This document shows positions 26,222 through 34,152 of a stretch of DNA of 34,152 bases, one piece after another (the first letter of the stretch is position 1; each line of letters begins with the position of its first letter). The notes beneath the pieces were generated by a model, which was given only the letters and a program-made list of their open reading frames with translations, had not been told where the DNA came from and did no database searches. The translations under genes were made by a program, and so were the position numbers. This DNA is from Gammaproteobacteria bacterium (GTDB lineage: Bacteria > Pseudomonadota > Gammaproteobacteria > Steroidobacterales > Woeseiaceae): the NCBI GenBank assembly GCA_030429005.1, contig JAUIDP010000030.1, forward strand, positions 1-34,152, written 5' to 3'.

Positions 26222-28429
26222 TTAAAACAGCTCGATCGGATCGACATCGATCGACCAACGGACCCTGCGCGCCAACGCATCGGCTTCCAGCATGGCCCGC
26301 AAGGACGCGAGGCGTTCGTGCAGGACTTTGCGGTCGCTGCCCTGGATCAGCAGCTGTGCGCGATAACGTCCGGCCTTTCTTGCCATCGGTGCGTTCACGG
26401 GGCCCAGCACGCGCAGGTATCCGGATGGCTGCCCGGCGAGATGGTCGGCAGCACGCTGCAGGAAGTTCAGCGCATCGTCCTGGCGGTGCGCGGCAGAACG
26501 AACCAGGGCAAGCCGCGTGAACGGTGGCCAGCGTGACTCCTGACGTTCGGCGAGGGACTCTTCGGCAACACGCGGATAGCCACCGTCGATCAGCGATTGC
26601 CAGAACGGGTGTGCCGGGTACGCCGTCTGGATCAGCACCTCGCCCTGCACGGACTCGCGGCCAGCACGGCCGGCGACCTGGATGATTGACTGCGCGAGCC
26701 GCTCTGCCGACCGGAAGTCGGTGCCGAACAAACCCTGGTCGGCATTGATGATGCCCACCAGTGTCAATTGCGGGAAGTGGTGACCTTTCGACAGCATCTG
26801 CGTGCCGACCAGGATGTTGGCGCTGCCCTCTTCGGCGCGGGTCAGCGCGGCCTCGATCGCGCCGCGCTGTCCGGTGCTGTCGCTGTCGATGCGTTGGACG
26901 ATTGCACCGGGAAAACGCGCATTCACGATGTCCTCGAGCCGTTCCGTACCCTCACCCAGCGGCCGGACTTCGGAGCCGCACTCACTGCAGGCCGAGGGCA
27001 ATGGCGCGTGTGCGCCACAATGGTGGCAGCGCAGTGCACGGTCGCGGGCGTGTACGGTCATGCGCGAATCACAGCGGGTACACTCGGCAATATGGCCGCA
27101 CTGCGAGCAGATCAGCGTTGGCGCAAAGCCGCGCCGGTTCAAAAACAGCAGTACCTGCCCATCCGCGTGCAGGTGTTTCTCCATTGCAGCAGCCAGCGGT
27201 TCGCTGAGCGCGTCATTGCTGGCAGAACGGCCGAGGTCGACCAGCTTCATTACGGGCGGCGTAGCACCGCCCGCGCGCACCGGCAACGCAATGCGCGTGA
27301 AATTGCCGGCGTTACAATGCTGCAGCGTTTCCAGTGTTGGTGTAGCCGATCCCAGGACAATTGGAATATCCGCGTTGCGTGCGCGCACGATCGCAAGGTC
27401 GCGGGCGGAGTAACGCAGACCCTCCTGTTGTTTCAGCGAGTGGTCATGCTCTTCGTCGACGATGATCATGCCGAGCTGCGGCAGCGGCGTGAACACGGCC
27501 GAGCGGGTGCCGACGACGAGTTGTGCAATGCCCTGTTGTGCGTTGCGCCATGCGTGCAGGCGCCGAGCGTCGCTGAGGCCCGAGTGCAATACCGCCGGTT
27601 CAACGCCGAGGCGAACCCTCAGCCTGCCCACCAGCTGCGGTGTCAGGCCGATTTCCGGAACCAGGATCAGCACCTGCCGGCCGGCGGCAAGAACGTCGGC
27701 GATGAGCGTCAGGTAGACCTCCGTCTTGCCGCTGCCGGTGACGCCATCCAGCAGGAATGCGGCGAAGCCCGGCTGTGCACGAACCCTTTCGACCGCGCTC
27801 TGCTGATCGTCATTCAGCGGTGGGCCGGCTGTTGATGGCAAGTCGTGGTCGACAGTATCCGGCCTTGCCTGCGCCTCGAAACGTTCGAGGCAGCCTTTCT
27901 CGAACAGGCTTTTTGCACTGCGCCGCCAGTTCGGCAATATTTCGGTCAGCTCATCCTCGGCCAAACCGCCGCCGCCGGCGTCAAGCAGGTGCTGCAACAG
28001 TTCGGCCTGCCGCGGCGCCTTCTGTGCCAGTGCCTCGAGGTCGGTCGCCGCGCCAGTCGGCGTAATGGCTACATACCGGTCGATGGGCCAGAGCGGTTTG
28101 CCGGCCCGCAGCAGGGCGGGCAGTGCGGCGGCGGCGACTTCGCCGACCGGGTGATGGTAGTAGGCGCTGGTGAACCGCAGCAATTCGAGGTCCGCCGCGG
28201 ACAACAGCGGTTCGTCGTCGAGGCGTGCATCGCAACGTTTCAGTTTTTCGGTCGGCAGATCGCTGCCCTGACCTGCGTCGAGCACCAGTGCGACCTGCTT
28301 ACGGCGGCCGAACGGCACAAGTACGCGCGTGCCAGCCGGTACGCTGGCGTGCCCGGCAGGCGGCAGATAGTCGAACAGCCGCGATAGCGGCACATTGACT
28401 GCAACCTTGAGGATCGTCGGTTCGGTCAC
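26222..28429 (-). CDS. priA: Primosomal protein N' (replication restart helicase)
   Basis: Superfamily 2 DNA helicase (735 aa) that recognises stalled forks and reloads the replicative helicase. The 3'-DNA-binding domain is at about 1-110. Walker A is GVTGSGKTE (229-237, K235) and the DEEH box lies at 325-328. The zinc-binding insert has all eight cysteines: 441, 444, 450, 453, 468, 471, 481 and 484. Motif VI appears as QVAGRAGR. It heads the minus-strand operon, divergent from the second ECF sigma gene across 144 bases. Confidence 0.97.
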   Translation of the reverse strand: MTEPTILKVAVNVPLSRLFDYLPPAGHASVPAGTRVLVPFGRRKQVALVLDAGQGSDLPTEKLKRCDARLDDEPLLSAADLELLRFTSAYYHHPVGEVAAAALPALLRAGKPLWPIDRYVAITPTGAATDLEALAQKAPRQAELLQHLLDAGGGGLAEDELTEILPNWRRSAKSLFEKGCLERFEAQARPDTVDHDLPSTAGPPLNDDQQSAVERVRAQPGFAAFLLDGVTGSGKTEVYLTLIADVLAAGRQVLILVPEIGLTPQLVGRLRVRLGVEPAVLHSGLSDARRLHAWRNAQQGIAQLVVGTRSAVFTPLPQLGMIIVDEEHDHSLKQQEGLRYSARDLAIVRARNADIPIVLGSATPTLETLQHCNAGNFTRIALPVRAGGATPPVMKLVDLGRSASNDALSEPLAAAMEKHLHADGQVLLFLNRRGFAPTLICSQCGHIAECTRCDSRMTVHARDRALRCHHCGAHAPLPSACSECGSEVRPLGEGTERLEDIVNARFPGAIVQRIDSDSTGQRGAIEAALTRAEEGSANILVGTQMLSKGHHFPQLTLVGIINADQGLFGTDFRSAERLAQSIIQVAGRAGRESVQGEVLIQTAYPAHPFWQSLIDGGYPRVAEESLAERQESRWPPFTRLALVRSAAHRQDDALNFLQRAADHLAGQPSGYLRVLGPVNAPMARKAGRYRAQLLIQGSDRKVLHERLASLRAMLEADALARRVRWSIDVDPIELF

Positions 28430-28493
28430 TTGAATATTATTAAAAACAATAAGTTATTCTGAAGCCGGTGGCCGGAAATTTAGCCCGTGCGGG

Positions 28494-28526
28494 TGTCAAC
28501 CGCGGCGCCGGCCGGGCGTTATATAA
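28494..28526 (+). promoter_or_regulatory. Possible ECF-type promoter of the second sigma operon
   Basis: TGTCAACC (28494-28501) is followed after 15 bases by CGTTATATAA (28517-28526). The AAC-containing -35 and CGT-like -10 at this spacing resemble autoregulated ECF promoters. It would give a leader of about 45 bases before the ATG at 28574, which has TGAGGA upstream. The boxes were read by eye only. Confidence 0.35.
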
Positions 28527-28573
28527 GAGTGACACAGATTTGACCGCGTCGTGGAACCTTGAGGACCGACTAG

Positions 28574-29185
28574 ATGGAGCTGATCGAAGCCAGGACAGGG
28601 CATTTTGCGGTATCGTGCAGGCGCGAGCCGGAAACAGGGGCAGGTACGCTGCAACGCGAACGCCAACTCAACCAGTTTTTCGCCGACGTGGAACGGCGGG
28701 CATTGCGCATCGCCGAGATCGCTGTTCGCGACCGGGACGACGCGCTGGACCTCGTGCAGAACGCAATGATCAGACTGGTGAACAAGTACGCGAGCCGGCC
28801 CGCGGATGAGTGGCCGCCATTGTTCTACCGCATCCTGCAAAACGGCATTCGCGACTGGCACCGGCGCGCAAAAGTCAGGAACCGGGTCATGGTCTGGTTT
28901 GGCCGCGAAACGGCCGGGGACGATTATGATGCGGTTGCCGCGGCGCCCGACCCTGCTGGACGCTCGCCAGAGCAGGAGCTGCAATCCGGGCAGGCGATGC
29001 AGCGGCTCGAGGAAGCGGTACACGCGTTGCCGGGTCGGCAGCGCGAAGCCTTCATGCTGCGGACCTTCGAAGGCCTGGATGTCGCCGGCACCGCCGTCGC
29101 GATGGGCTGCTCCGATGGCAGTGTCAAAACGCATTACTCCCGCGCGGTACATACCCTGCGGGAACAATTGGGAGATCACTGGTAA
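28574..29185 (+). CDS. ECF-type RNA polymerase sigma factor
   Basis: Second ECF sigma factor of the window (203 aa). Region 2 lies at about 35-101 (FFADVERRALRIAEIAV, DALDLVQNAMIRLV, WPPLFYRILQNGIRDWHRR). Region 4 lies at about 140-200 (LPGRQREAFMLRTFEGLDV, then GSVKTHYSRAVHTLREQL). It is different from the first sigma gene and belongs to another ECF group. The ATG follows TGAGGA at about 9 bases; the first 30 residues are not conserved-looking, so a later start is possible. The stop overlaps the next start (TAATG). It is divergent from priA. Confidence 0.92.
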   Translation: MELIEARTGHFAVSCRREPETGAGTLQRERQLNQFFADVERRALRIAEIAVRDRDDALDLVQNAMIRLVNKYASRPADEWPPLFYRILQNGIRDWHRRAKVRNRVMVWFGRETAGDDYDAVAAAPDPAGRSPEQELQSGQAMQRLEEAVHALPGRQREAFMLRTFEGLDVAGTAVAMGCSDGSVKTHYSRAVHTLREQLGDHW

Positions 29186-29562
29186 TGAATGACCCGAACA
29201 AATCAAAACGGGATGCGGAGTTTGCTGCGAAAGCCAAAGGTGTTTTCGACGACAGTGTCGAGCGACTCGACGGTGCTGCACTGTCGCGCCTGAACCAGGG
29301 CCGTCACGCAGCCCTCGAGGAGCTGGCGCAAACTAAAGCGCCGGCAAGCTGGCGCCACTGGCTGCCTGCGGGCGGTGTGGCCGCCATCGCGCTCGTCAGT
29401 GTAATGGTGCTGCGCGGACCCGCTGTCGATGAGGTACCGGACGAAGTGGCGGCAGATTTTGAAATCCTGCTCGAGGGCGAAAGCCTGGAGATGTTCGAAG
29501 ACCTCGAGTTCTACAGCTGGATCGACGAAGCCGCGCTGCATGTGAATGGCAATGTCGGTTAA
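29185..29562 (+). CDS. DUF3619-like small membrane protein, probable anti-sigma factor
   Basis: The 125-aa product begins with a charged helix (FAAKAKGVFDDSVERLDGAALSRL) resembling DUF3619, followed by one membrane segment at about 59-77 and a short acidic periplasmic tail. Translational overlap with the sigma gene and the topology make it the likely membrane anti-sigma factor, although it lacks the HxxxCxxC zinc motif seen in the first system. The family match is from memory of the pattern. It overlaps the following small gene by 17 bases. Confidence 0.7.
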   Translation: MNDPNKSKRDAEFAAKAKGVFDDSVERLDGAALSRLNQGRHAALEELAQTKAPASWRHWLPAGGVAAIALVSVMVLRGPAVDEVPDEVAADFEILLEGESLEMFEDLEFYSWIDEAALHVNGNVG

Positions 29563-29779
29563 CGGGCTGGCGGGCGCGGTGCTGCTGGGTCTGTGCAGCC
29601 TTGCGGTTCTCGCCGACGAGGAGCTGCCGGAGGCAGAATTCCTGGAGTACCTCGGCATGTGGGAAGGGTCGGACGAAGACTGGGTGATGTTCAACCAGAA
29701 AATCAATGCCGACAACATGGAGCGAAGCGAAGCCGCGCCGGATGGTGAGGATTCGACGGAGAAACCTGATGAGAATTAA
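29546..29779 (+). CDS. Small exported acidic protein of the ECF operon
   Basis: A 77-aa product with a hydrophobic signal-like start (about 5-22, ending VLA-DEE) and a highly acidic mature part (DEELPEAEFLEYLGMW, GSDEDWV). No family is recognised. It is nested between the membrane protein and the DUF3106 gene, overlapping both (17 and 11 bases), which supports real translation. A start at the second ATG (29552) is equally possible. It may be a periplasmic partner of the DUF3106 protein, whose repeats are strongly basic; that pairing is inference from charge and context. Confidence 0.65.
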   Translation: MAMSVNGLAGAVLLGLCSLAVLADEELPEAEFLEYLGMWEGSDEDWVMFNQKINADNMERSEAAPDGEDSTEKPDEN

Positions 29780-30245
29780 TACGATTCTGATACTGGCGAC
29801 ACTGCTCGCCTGGAATCTTGTCGGCGCCGATGACGGCGTGGCATGGGATGGCCTGGACGCTGAGCAGAAGCAGGTGCTGAACAGCTTTGCCGATGGCTGG
29901 GACCAGCTCGAGCCTGCGCGTCAGCAACAACTGGCGGCCGGTGCCCAGCGCTGGAGCAGCATGACACCGGACCAGCGGCAACGCGCCCAGAAGCGATTCC
30001 GGCAATGGCGCAGCCTGGATGACACACAACGGGACCGGATACGTCAGCGCTACAGTGAATTCAAGGATCTGCCGCCCCAGCAACAGCAACGCATCCGCGA
30101 TAATTTCCGGCGCTTCCAGGACCTGTCGCCGGAGCGCAGGCAACGCTTGCGTGAACGTTTTCGTGACCTGACACCCGAACAACGCCAGCGGATTCGCGAG
30201 CGGATGTCCGATCGGCAACCGCGCCGGGGCAATCAAAGCAACTAG
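29769..30245 (+). CDS. DUF3106 exported repeat protein
   Basis: The 158-aa product has a signal peptide (about 1-20) and then Arg/Gln-rich repeats. An aromatic residue recurs every 18 positions (W26, W44, W62, W80, F98, F116). A hydrophobic residue follows three positions later each time (L29, L47, M65, L83, L101, L119), and a Pro is usual two positions after that. The last unit shortens to 15 residues. These LSPEQRQRxRxRF units are the DUF3106 pattern. The ATG at 29769 opens the signal peptide and overlaps the previous gene; an earlier in-frame ATG at 29706 does not. Function is unknown. Placement after a sigma/anti-sigma pair suggests an envelope-stress output or sensor, somewhat like CpxP/Spy-type helical proteins. 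Confidence 0.85.
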   Translation: MRINTILILATLLAWNLVGADDGVAWDGLDAEQKQVLNSFADGWDQLEPARQQQLAAGAQRWSSMTPDQRQRAQKRFRQWRSLDDTQRDRIRQRYSEFKDLPPQQQQRIRDNFRRFQDLSPERRQRLRERFRDLTPEQRQRIRERMSDRQPRRGNQSN

Positions 30246-30273
30246 GCGCGCGACGGCGTGCGCGTAAACCGGG

Positions 30274-30298
30274 GGACGCCGGCCTGGCGTCCATTTTT
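30274..30298 (+). terminator. Intrinsic terminator after the second ECF operon
   Basis: Seven-bp perfect stem GGACGCC (30274-30280) and GGCGTCC (30286-30292) with a five-base loop, followed by ATTTTT. It lies 28 bases after the DUF3106 stop and separates this operon from pntA, whose ribosome site GGAGATA follows at 30344. Confidence 0.82.
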
Positions 30299-30355
30299 GC
30301 CTGCGCGTATCAATTTTTTTGATAGAGTACGCCGGTTCCCATTGGAGATACATGC

Positions 30356-31894
30356 ATGAGAATCGGTGTACCGAGAGAAATACATGCAGGCGAGCGGCGC
30401 GTCGCGACGACCCCGGACGTTGCAACTCAACTGATGAAGCTGGGTTTTGATGTCAGCATCGAGAAAGGTGCCGGCGTTGAATCGAGTTACTCCGACGCGG
30501 CCTATACCGAGGTGGGTTGCGATGTCGTTGCAACCAGCGAAGAGTTGTGGGCGTCGGCCGACATCATTCTCAAGGTGCGGGCGCCGGAAACGGTCGAGGC
30601 AGTGTTGCTCGACGACAGCAAGACGCTCATCAGTTTTATCTGGCCGGCGCAAAATCCGGAGCTGCTCAAGCAGCTGACCGGCAGCGGCGCCACCGTCATG
30701 GCCATGGACAGCGTGCCGCGGATTTCCAGGGCGCAGAAAATGGATGCGCTGAGTTCGATGGCGAACATCGGCGGCTATCGCGCTGTTGTCGAAGCCGCGC
30801 AGCATTTCGGCCGGTTCTTCACCGGCCAGATTACGGCCGCCGGCAAGGTACCGCCGGCCAAGGTCCTGGTTATCGGTGCCGGTGTGGCCGGACTCGCTGC
30901 CATCGGCGCAGCGAAAAGCATGGGCGCGATCGTGCGTTCATTCGATACCCGCCCGGAGGTCAAGGAACAGGTCGAGAGCATGGATGCCGAGTTCCTGATG
31001 CTGGAATTCGAGGACGAAGACGGATCCGGTGAGGGCGGCTACGCCAAGACGATGAGCGCCGAGTTTATCGAGGCGGAGATGGCGCTGTTTGCCGAACAGG
31101 CGAAAGAAGTCGACATCATCATCACGACCGCGCTGATACCGGGCAAGCCGGCGCCGCGACTGATCACGGCCAGGATGGTCGAGTCGATGAAAGACGGCAG
31201 CGTCATCGTCGACCTCGCGGCGGAACAGGGCGGTAACTGCGAACTGACCGAGAAAGACCAGGTGGTCGTGCGCAACGGCGTATCGATTATCGGCTACACG
31301 GACCTTCCGAGCCGCCTCGCGGCGCAGGCGAGCCAGTTGTACGGCACCAACCTGCGGCACCTGCTGACGGAACTCAGCCCGGAGAAGAACGGCGAAATCG
31401 ACGTCAACTTCGACGACGAAGTCATCCGTGGCGTGACTGTCTGCAAGGGCGGCGAAACGACGTGGCCGCCACCGGCACCGAAGCTGTCGGCTGCGCCGGC
31501 GAAAGCACCCGAACCCGCGCCCGCACCGGCCGAAGTGACAGAGACAAAGAAATCGGCGGCAGGGCCGGTCATCGCGACGCTGGCCGCCGGCCTGGCGCTG
31601 CTCGGCCTCGGTGCCGTCGCGCCGGAGTCGTTCATGGCGCACTTCACCGTGTTCGTGCTGGCCTGTTTTGTCGGCTACATGGTGATCTGGAATGTCACGC
31701 CGGCGTTGCACACACCGTTGATGAGCGTGACCAACGCGATATCGAGCATCATCATCATTGGCGCACTGCTGCAAATCAGTTCGACCAGCAACATCATCAT
31801 GTGGATCGCCGCATTCACAGTCCTTTTGACGAGCATCAATATAGCTGGCGGTTTTGCCGTCACGCGGCGCATGCTCGAAATGTTCCGTAAGTGA
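30356..31894 (+). CDS. pntA: Proton-translocating NAD(P) transhydrogenase, alpha subunit
   Basis: The 512-aa subunit carries the NAD(H)-binding domain I and the first membrane helices of the enzyme that makes NADPH from NADH using the proton gradient. Domain I begins [17 protein letters not shown] and contains [20 protein letters not shown] (124-143) and the dinucleotide fold VIGAGVAGL (172-180). A Pro/Ala linker of about 370-400 ([19 protein letters not shown]) leads to four membrane helices at about 404-505. This is the fused E. coli-type alpha subunit (510 aa), not the split PntAA/PntAB form. The ATG at 30356 has GGAGATA upstream; a second ATG at 30352 is out of frame. Confidence 0.97.
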   Translation: MRIGVPREIHAGERRVATTPDVATQLMKLGFDVSIEKGAGVESSYSDAAYTEVGCDVVATSEELWASADIILKVRAPETVEAVLLDDSKTLISFIWPAQNPELLKQLTGSGATVMAMDSVPRISRAQKMDALSSMANIGGYRAVVEAAQHFGRFFTGQITAAGKVPPAKVLVIGAGVAGLAAIGAAKSMGAIVRSFDTRPEVKEQVESMDAEFLMLEFEDEDGSGEGGYAKTMSAEFIEAEMALFAEQAKEVDIIITTALIPGKPAPRLITARMVESMKDGSVIVDLAAEQGGNCELTEKDQVVVRNGVSIIGYTDLPSRLAAQASQLYGTNLRHLLTELSPEKNGEIDVNFDDEVIRGVTVCKGGETTWPPPAPKLSAAPAKAPEPAPAPAEVTETKKSAAGPVIATLAAGLALLGLGAVAPESFMAHFTVFVLACFVGYMVIWNVTPALHTPLMSVTNAISSIIIIGALLQISSTSNIIMWIAAFTVLLTSINIAGGFAVTRRMLEMFRK

Positions 31895-31901
31895 GGCCGG
31901 G

Positions 31902-33302
31902 ATGATCAGCTCAGGCATAGTCACCGTGTCGTACATTGCTGCGACGGTTCTTTTCATTCTCGCCCTCGGTGGTCTTTCCAACCAGGAGACGGCCCGGCGC
32001 GGCAACTGGTACGGCATCGCCGGCATGACGATCGCGCTGCTGGCCACGATTTTCGGCGTTGTCACCCGGAATTACGAGCTGCTGCTTGGCGCACTGGTCA
32101 TCGGTGGCAGCATTGGAATTCTGCTCGCGCGGCGCGTGCAGATGACGCAGATGCCGGAGCTGGTCGCGATCCTGCACAGCCTCGTTGGCCTGGCGGCGGT
32201 CGCGGTCGGTTTTGCCAACTTCATGGACCCGACCGTGCACCACACCGGCGTCGAGAAAACGATTCATGACATCGAAACGTACCTCGGCATCCTGATCGGT
32301 GCGGTGACGTTTTCGGGCTCGGTGATCGCTTTTGGCAAGCTCAGCGGCCGCATCGGCGGCAAACCGCTGACGCTGCCGGGACGCCACCTGTTCAATCTCG
32401 GGCTATTGATTGCATCGATCTGGTTCGGCTACCAGTTCGTACAGCAGTCGGCCGGAGGCGCCGGCCTCGACCCACTGATTTTCATGACGGTCATAGCGCT
32501 GGTGTTCGGCATTCACATGGTGATGGCCATCGGCGGCGCGGACATGCCCGTTGTCGTCTCGATGCTGAACAGCTACTCCGGCTGGGCCGCGTCGGCTACC
32601 GGCTTCATGCTGGAGAATGACCTCCTTATTGTCACCGGCGCGCTGGTCGGTTCGAGCGGTGCCATCCTGAGCTACATCATGTGTCGTGCGATGAACCGAA
32701 AGTTCCTGTCCGTGATTGCCGGTGGCTTCGGTACCGGTGGCGGCTCCGCCGCGACAAGCGGTGATGGCGAGGAGCAGGGCGAGGTCGTGCCGATCGAGGC
32801 CGAGGAAACCGCGGCAATGCTGGCCGGCGCGAAAGAAGTCATGATTATTCCGGGCTACGGCATGGCGGTCGCCCAGGCGCAGCACACCGTCTTCGAAATT
32901 ACCAAAGCGTTGCGCACGAAGGGTGTCAACGTGCGCTTTGGCATTCACCCGGTTGCGGGACGCATGCCCGGCCATATGAACGTTTTGTTAGCAGAAGCAA
33001 AAGTGCCGTATGACATTGTCTTCGAGATGGACGAAATCAATGATGACTTCCCGGATGTGGATGTCTCTGTCGTGATTGGCGCCAACGACATTGTCAATCC
33101 ATCAGCACTCGAGGTGCCCGACAGCCCGATTGCCGGCATGCCGGTGCTCGAATGCTGGAAAGGCGATACGACAATAGTCCTGAAACGCAGCATGGCGACC
33201 GGCTATGCGGGTGTGCAGAATCCGTTGTTCTTCAAGGACAATACGCGCATGCTTTTTGGTGACGCAAAAGAGACACTCGACGCGGTACTGAAAGCACTCT
33301 AA
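31902..33302 (+). CDS. pntB: Proton-translocating NAD(P) transhydrogenase, beta subunit
   Basis: The 466-aa subunit contributes most of the membrane channel and the NADP(H)-binding domain III. About eight to nine membrane helices precede a soluble domain from about residue 300. That domain shows [45 protein letters not shown], and [17 protein letters not shown], all typical of the NADP site. The ATG at 31902 is chosen because PntB proteins begin with a short hydrophobic [12 protein letters not shown] start and AGGCCGGG lies upstream; the frame is also open from 31854, inside pntA. It begins 7 bases after pntA. Confidence 0.97.
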   Translation: MISSGIVTVSYIAATVLFILALGGLSNQETARRGNWYGIAGMTIALLATIFGVVTRNYELLLGALVIGGSIGILLARRVQMTQMPELVAILHSLVGLAAVAVGFANFMDPTVHHTGVEKTIHDIETYLGILIGAVTFSGSVIAFGKLSGRIGGKPLTLPGRHLFNLGLLIASIWFGYQFVQQSAGGAGLDPLIFMTVIALVFGIHMVMAIGGADMPVVVSMLNSYSGWAASATGFMLENDLLIVTGALVGSSGAILSYIMCRAMNRKFLSVIAGGFGTGGGSAATSGDGEEQGEVVPIEAEETAAMLAGAKEVMIIPGYGMAVAQAQHTVFEITKALRTKGVNVRFGIHPVAGRMPGHMNVLLAEAKVPYDIVFEMDEINDDFPDVDVSVVIGANDIVNPSALEVPDSPIAGMPVLECWKGDTTIVLKRSMATGYAGVQNPLFFKDNTRMLFGDAKETLDAVLKAL

Positions 33303-33308
33303 ACTCCA

Positions 33309-33339
33309 AACCTCATGTCGCATGAAGCGGAATGAGGTT
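33309..33339 (+). promoter_or_regulatory. Hairpin that covers the ribosome site of the HNH gene
   Basis: AACCTCAT (33309-33316) pairs perfectly with ATGAGGTT (33332-33339). A small inner stem CGC/GCG (33319-33321 with 33327-33329) extends it. The right arm contains the GAGG ribosome site for the ATG at 33346, so folding would hide it. No T tract follows, so this is not a standard terminator for pntB. Confidence 0.45.
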
Positions 33340-33345
33340 GATCGA

Positions 33346-33999
33346 ATGCTTGCAGGAATCGCAACGGATATCTCGCAGCAAGTGTTGCGAACCGATGTCG
33401 CTGGAATGCCTCTGGAGTGGATCGACTACAAAGAGGCGGTTCGTCTGTACCACGCCGACCAGGTGGCGTACGACTGCGGCACATTGTTGTATACCGTTTT
33501 CGGCGGCTACAGCAGTTTCGACGGCATGCGCAGCAAGATCGACGTCAACTCGATCATCGCAACTCACGGCACCAGCCGTGGCCTGTTACGAAACCGTGAC
33601 CAGTACGTGCCGCCGCTGAACAACCGGACCCTGTTCAAGCGCGACGCTAACCTGTGCCTGTACTGTGCAATGCGATACCCGACGCGCGACCTGACACGCG
33701 ATCACATCACACCGATTTCACAGGGCGGGGCGGACACGTGGACGAATGTCGCAACAGCCTGCCGGCGCTGCAACAACTACAAGGGCGGCCGCACGCCGGA
33801 ACAGGCGGCCATGCAATTGATCGCGGTGCCGTTCACGCCGACCTATGCCGAGTACATCTACCTGAAAGGCCGCCGCGTGCTGGCGGACCAGATGCAATAC
33901 CTGCTGGCGCACATTCCACGCTCGAGCCCGCTGCACGCCCGCCTGAGCGGCCACCTCGCTGACGGCGAAGAAATCATCGAAGTCCACTTCCATGAATAA
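33346..33999 (+). CDS. HNH endonuclease-family protein
   Basis: The 217-aa product carries an HNH/zinc module in its middle: paired cysteines in LCLYC and ACRRC bracket LTRDHITPISQGG with the catalytic-type His, and TNVATACRRCNNYKGG gives the Asn and final His-type helix. The N-terminal part (AVRLYHADQVAYDCG, VNSIIATHG) is shared by a gammaproteobacterial family of free-standing HNH proteins, often of unknown role. The ATG at 33346 is favoured by TGAGG eight bases upstream; an ATG at 33322 would add eight residues and has no ribosome site. Its TAA abuts the composite repeat. No methylase or toxin partner is nearby. Confidence 0.87.
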   Translation: MLAGIATDISQQVLRTDVAGMPLEWIDYKEAVRLYHADQVAYDCGTLLYTVFGGYSSFDGMRSKIDVNSIIATHGTSRGLLRNRDQYVPPLNNRTLFKRDANLCLYCAMRYPTRDLTRDHITPISQGGADTWTNVATACRRCNNYKGGRTPEQAAMQLIAVPFTPTYAEYIYLKGRRVLADQMQYLLAHIPRSSPLHARLSGHLADGEEIIEVHFHE

Positions 34000-34006
34000 A
34001 AAAACC

Positions 34007-34142
34007 GTGACAGTTACTACTTACACCTTTTTTTGGCAAAAGGGGTCAGAGCCCTTTCTGAACGAAAGTGACAGAGCTGAATTTATCGCAAAAAGGGCTC
34101 TGACCCCTTTTTCCAAAAAAAGGTGTAAGTAGTAACTGTCAC
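34007..34142. repeat. Composite inverted repeat: unit A nested in unit B
   Basis: Outer arms 34007-34036 and 34113-34142 are a perfect 30-bp stem carrying the unit-B core GTGACAGTTACTACTTACA. Inner arms 34038-34057 and 34092-34111 are a perfect 20-bp stem carrying the unit-A core GGGGTCAGAGC. One mismatched pair (34037/34112) joins them into a 51-bp stem. The loop is 34 bases (34058-34091). It starts 7 bases after the HNH stop codon TAA, within the A run that continues from it. It can end transcription of the pntAB-HNH run. Confidence 0.9.
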
Positions 34143-34152
34143 TAATTTCTTA

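Noticed and set aside
33346..33999. HNH protein as part of a restriction, CRISPR or retroelement system
   Set aside because: No methylase, Cas protein, reverse transcriptase or repeat array is beside it; it resembles a common stand-alone family.

Overview
The window looks like a chromosomal segment of a GC-rich, probably marine or sediment gammaproteobacterium. The evidence is the conserved block def-fmt-rsmB-DUF4390-ntrY/ntrX facing LysM-dprA-smg-topA, the nearby tsaC-hemF pair, the priA-argS-SPOR order, a Pseudomonas-type ArgS with no KMSK, and a fused E. coli-type PntA/PntB pair. Affiliation near Woeseiales or Chromatiales is a guess from gene style and was not tested. No rRNA, tRNA, CRISPR array or complete insertion sequence was seen.

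Layout. 1-1702: a 5'-truncated ECF sigma factor gene, its overlapping membrane anti-sigma factor (DUF3379-like), and a small exported protein with eight EG[AS]CG motifs (HvfA/bufferin-like copper-binding RiPP precursor), closed by a hairpin terminator. 1795-2897: DNA-3-methyladenine glycosylase I and a four-helix membrane protein. 2944-8181 (minus): tsaC, hemF, an AhpD-like peroxidase-family gene and a large secreted subtilisin-type protease, tightly packed. 8361-9958 (minus): a LysR regulator and a small exported helical-repeat protein. 10219-15355 (minus): LysM protein, dprA, smg and topA, with two clear terminators. 15589-22715 (plus): def, fmt, rsmB, DUF4390, ntrY-like kinase and ntrX-like regulator. 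22808-28429 (minus): priA, argS, SPOR protein and a CapA-family protein. 28574-30245 (plus): a second ECF operon (sigma, DUF3619-like membrane protein, small exported acidic protein, DUF3106 repeat protein) with a good terminator. 30356-33999 (plus): pntA, pntB and an HNH endonuclease-like gene.

The most interesting signals are these. (1) An ECF-controlled bufferin-type precursor whose modification enzymes (DUF692/MNIO and DUF2063 partner) are absent from the visible downstream side, with an anti-sigma factor rich in periplasmic His and one Cys. (2) A modular family of intergenic inverted repeats built from two stem units: unit A alone at 1670, unit B alone at 22715, and unit A nested inside unit B at 34007. 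Unit-B copies begin exactly at gene stop codons. (3) An NtrX-like regulator with Arg in place of the Walker A Lys and no GAFTGA motif. (4) A DUF3106 protein with a strict 18-residue periodicity.

Most genes here are housekeeping: translation start and end processing, rRNA methylation, tRNA modification, replication restart, topology, haem synthesis and NADPH supply. The two ECF modules and the hairpin repeats are the accessory layer.
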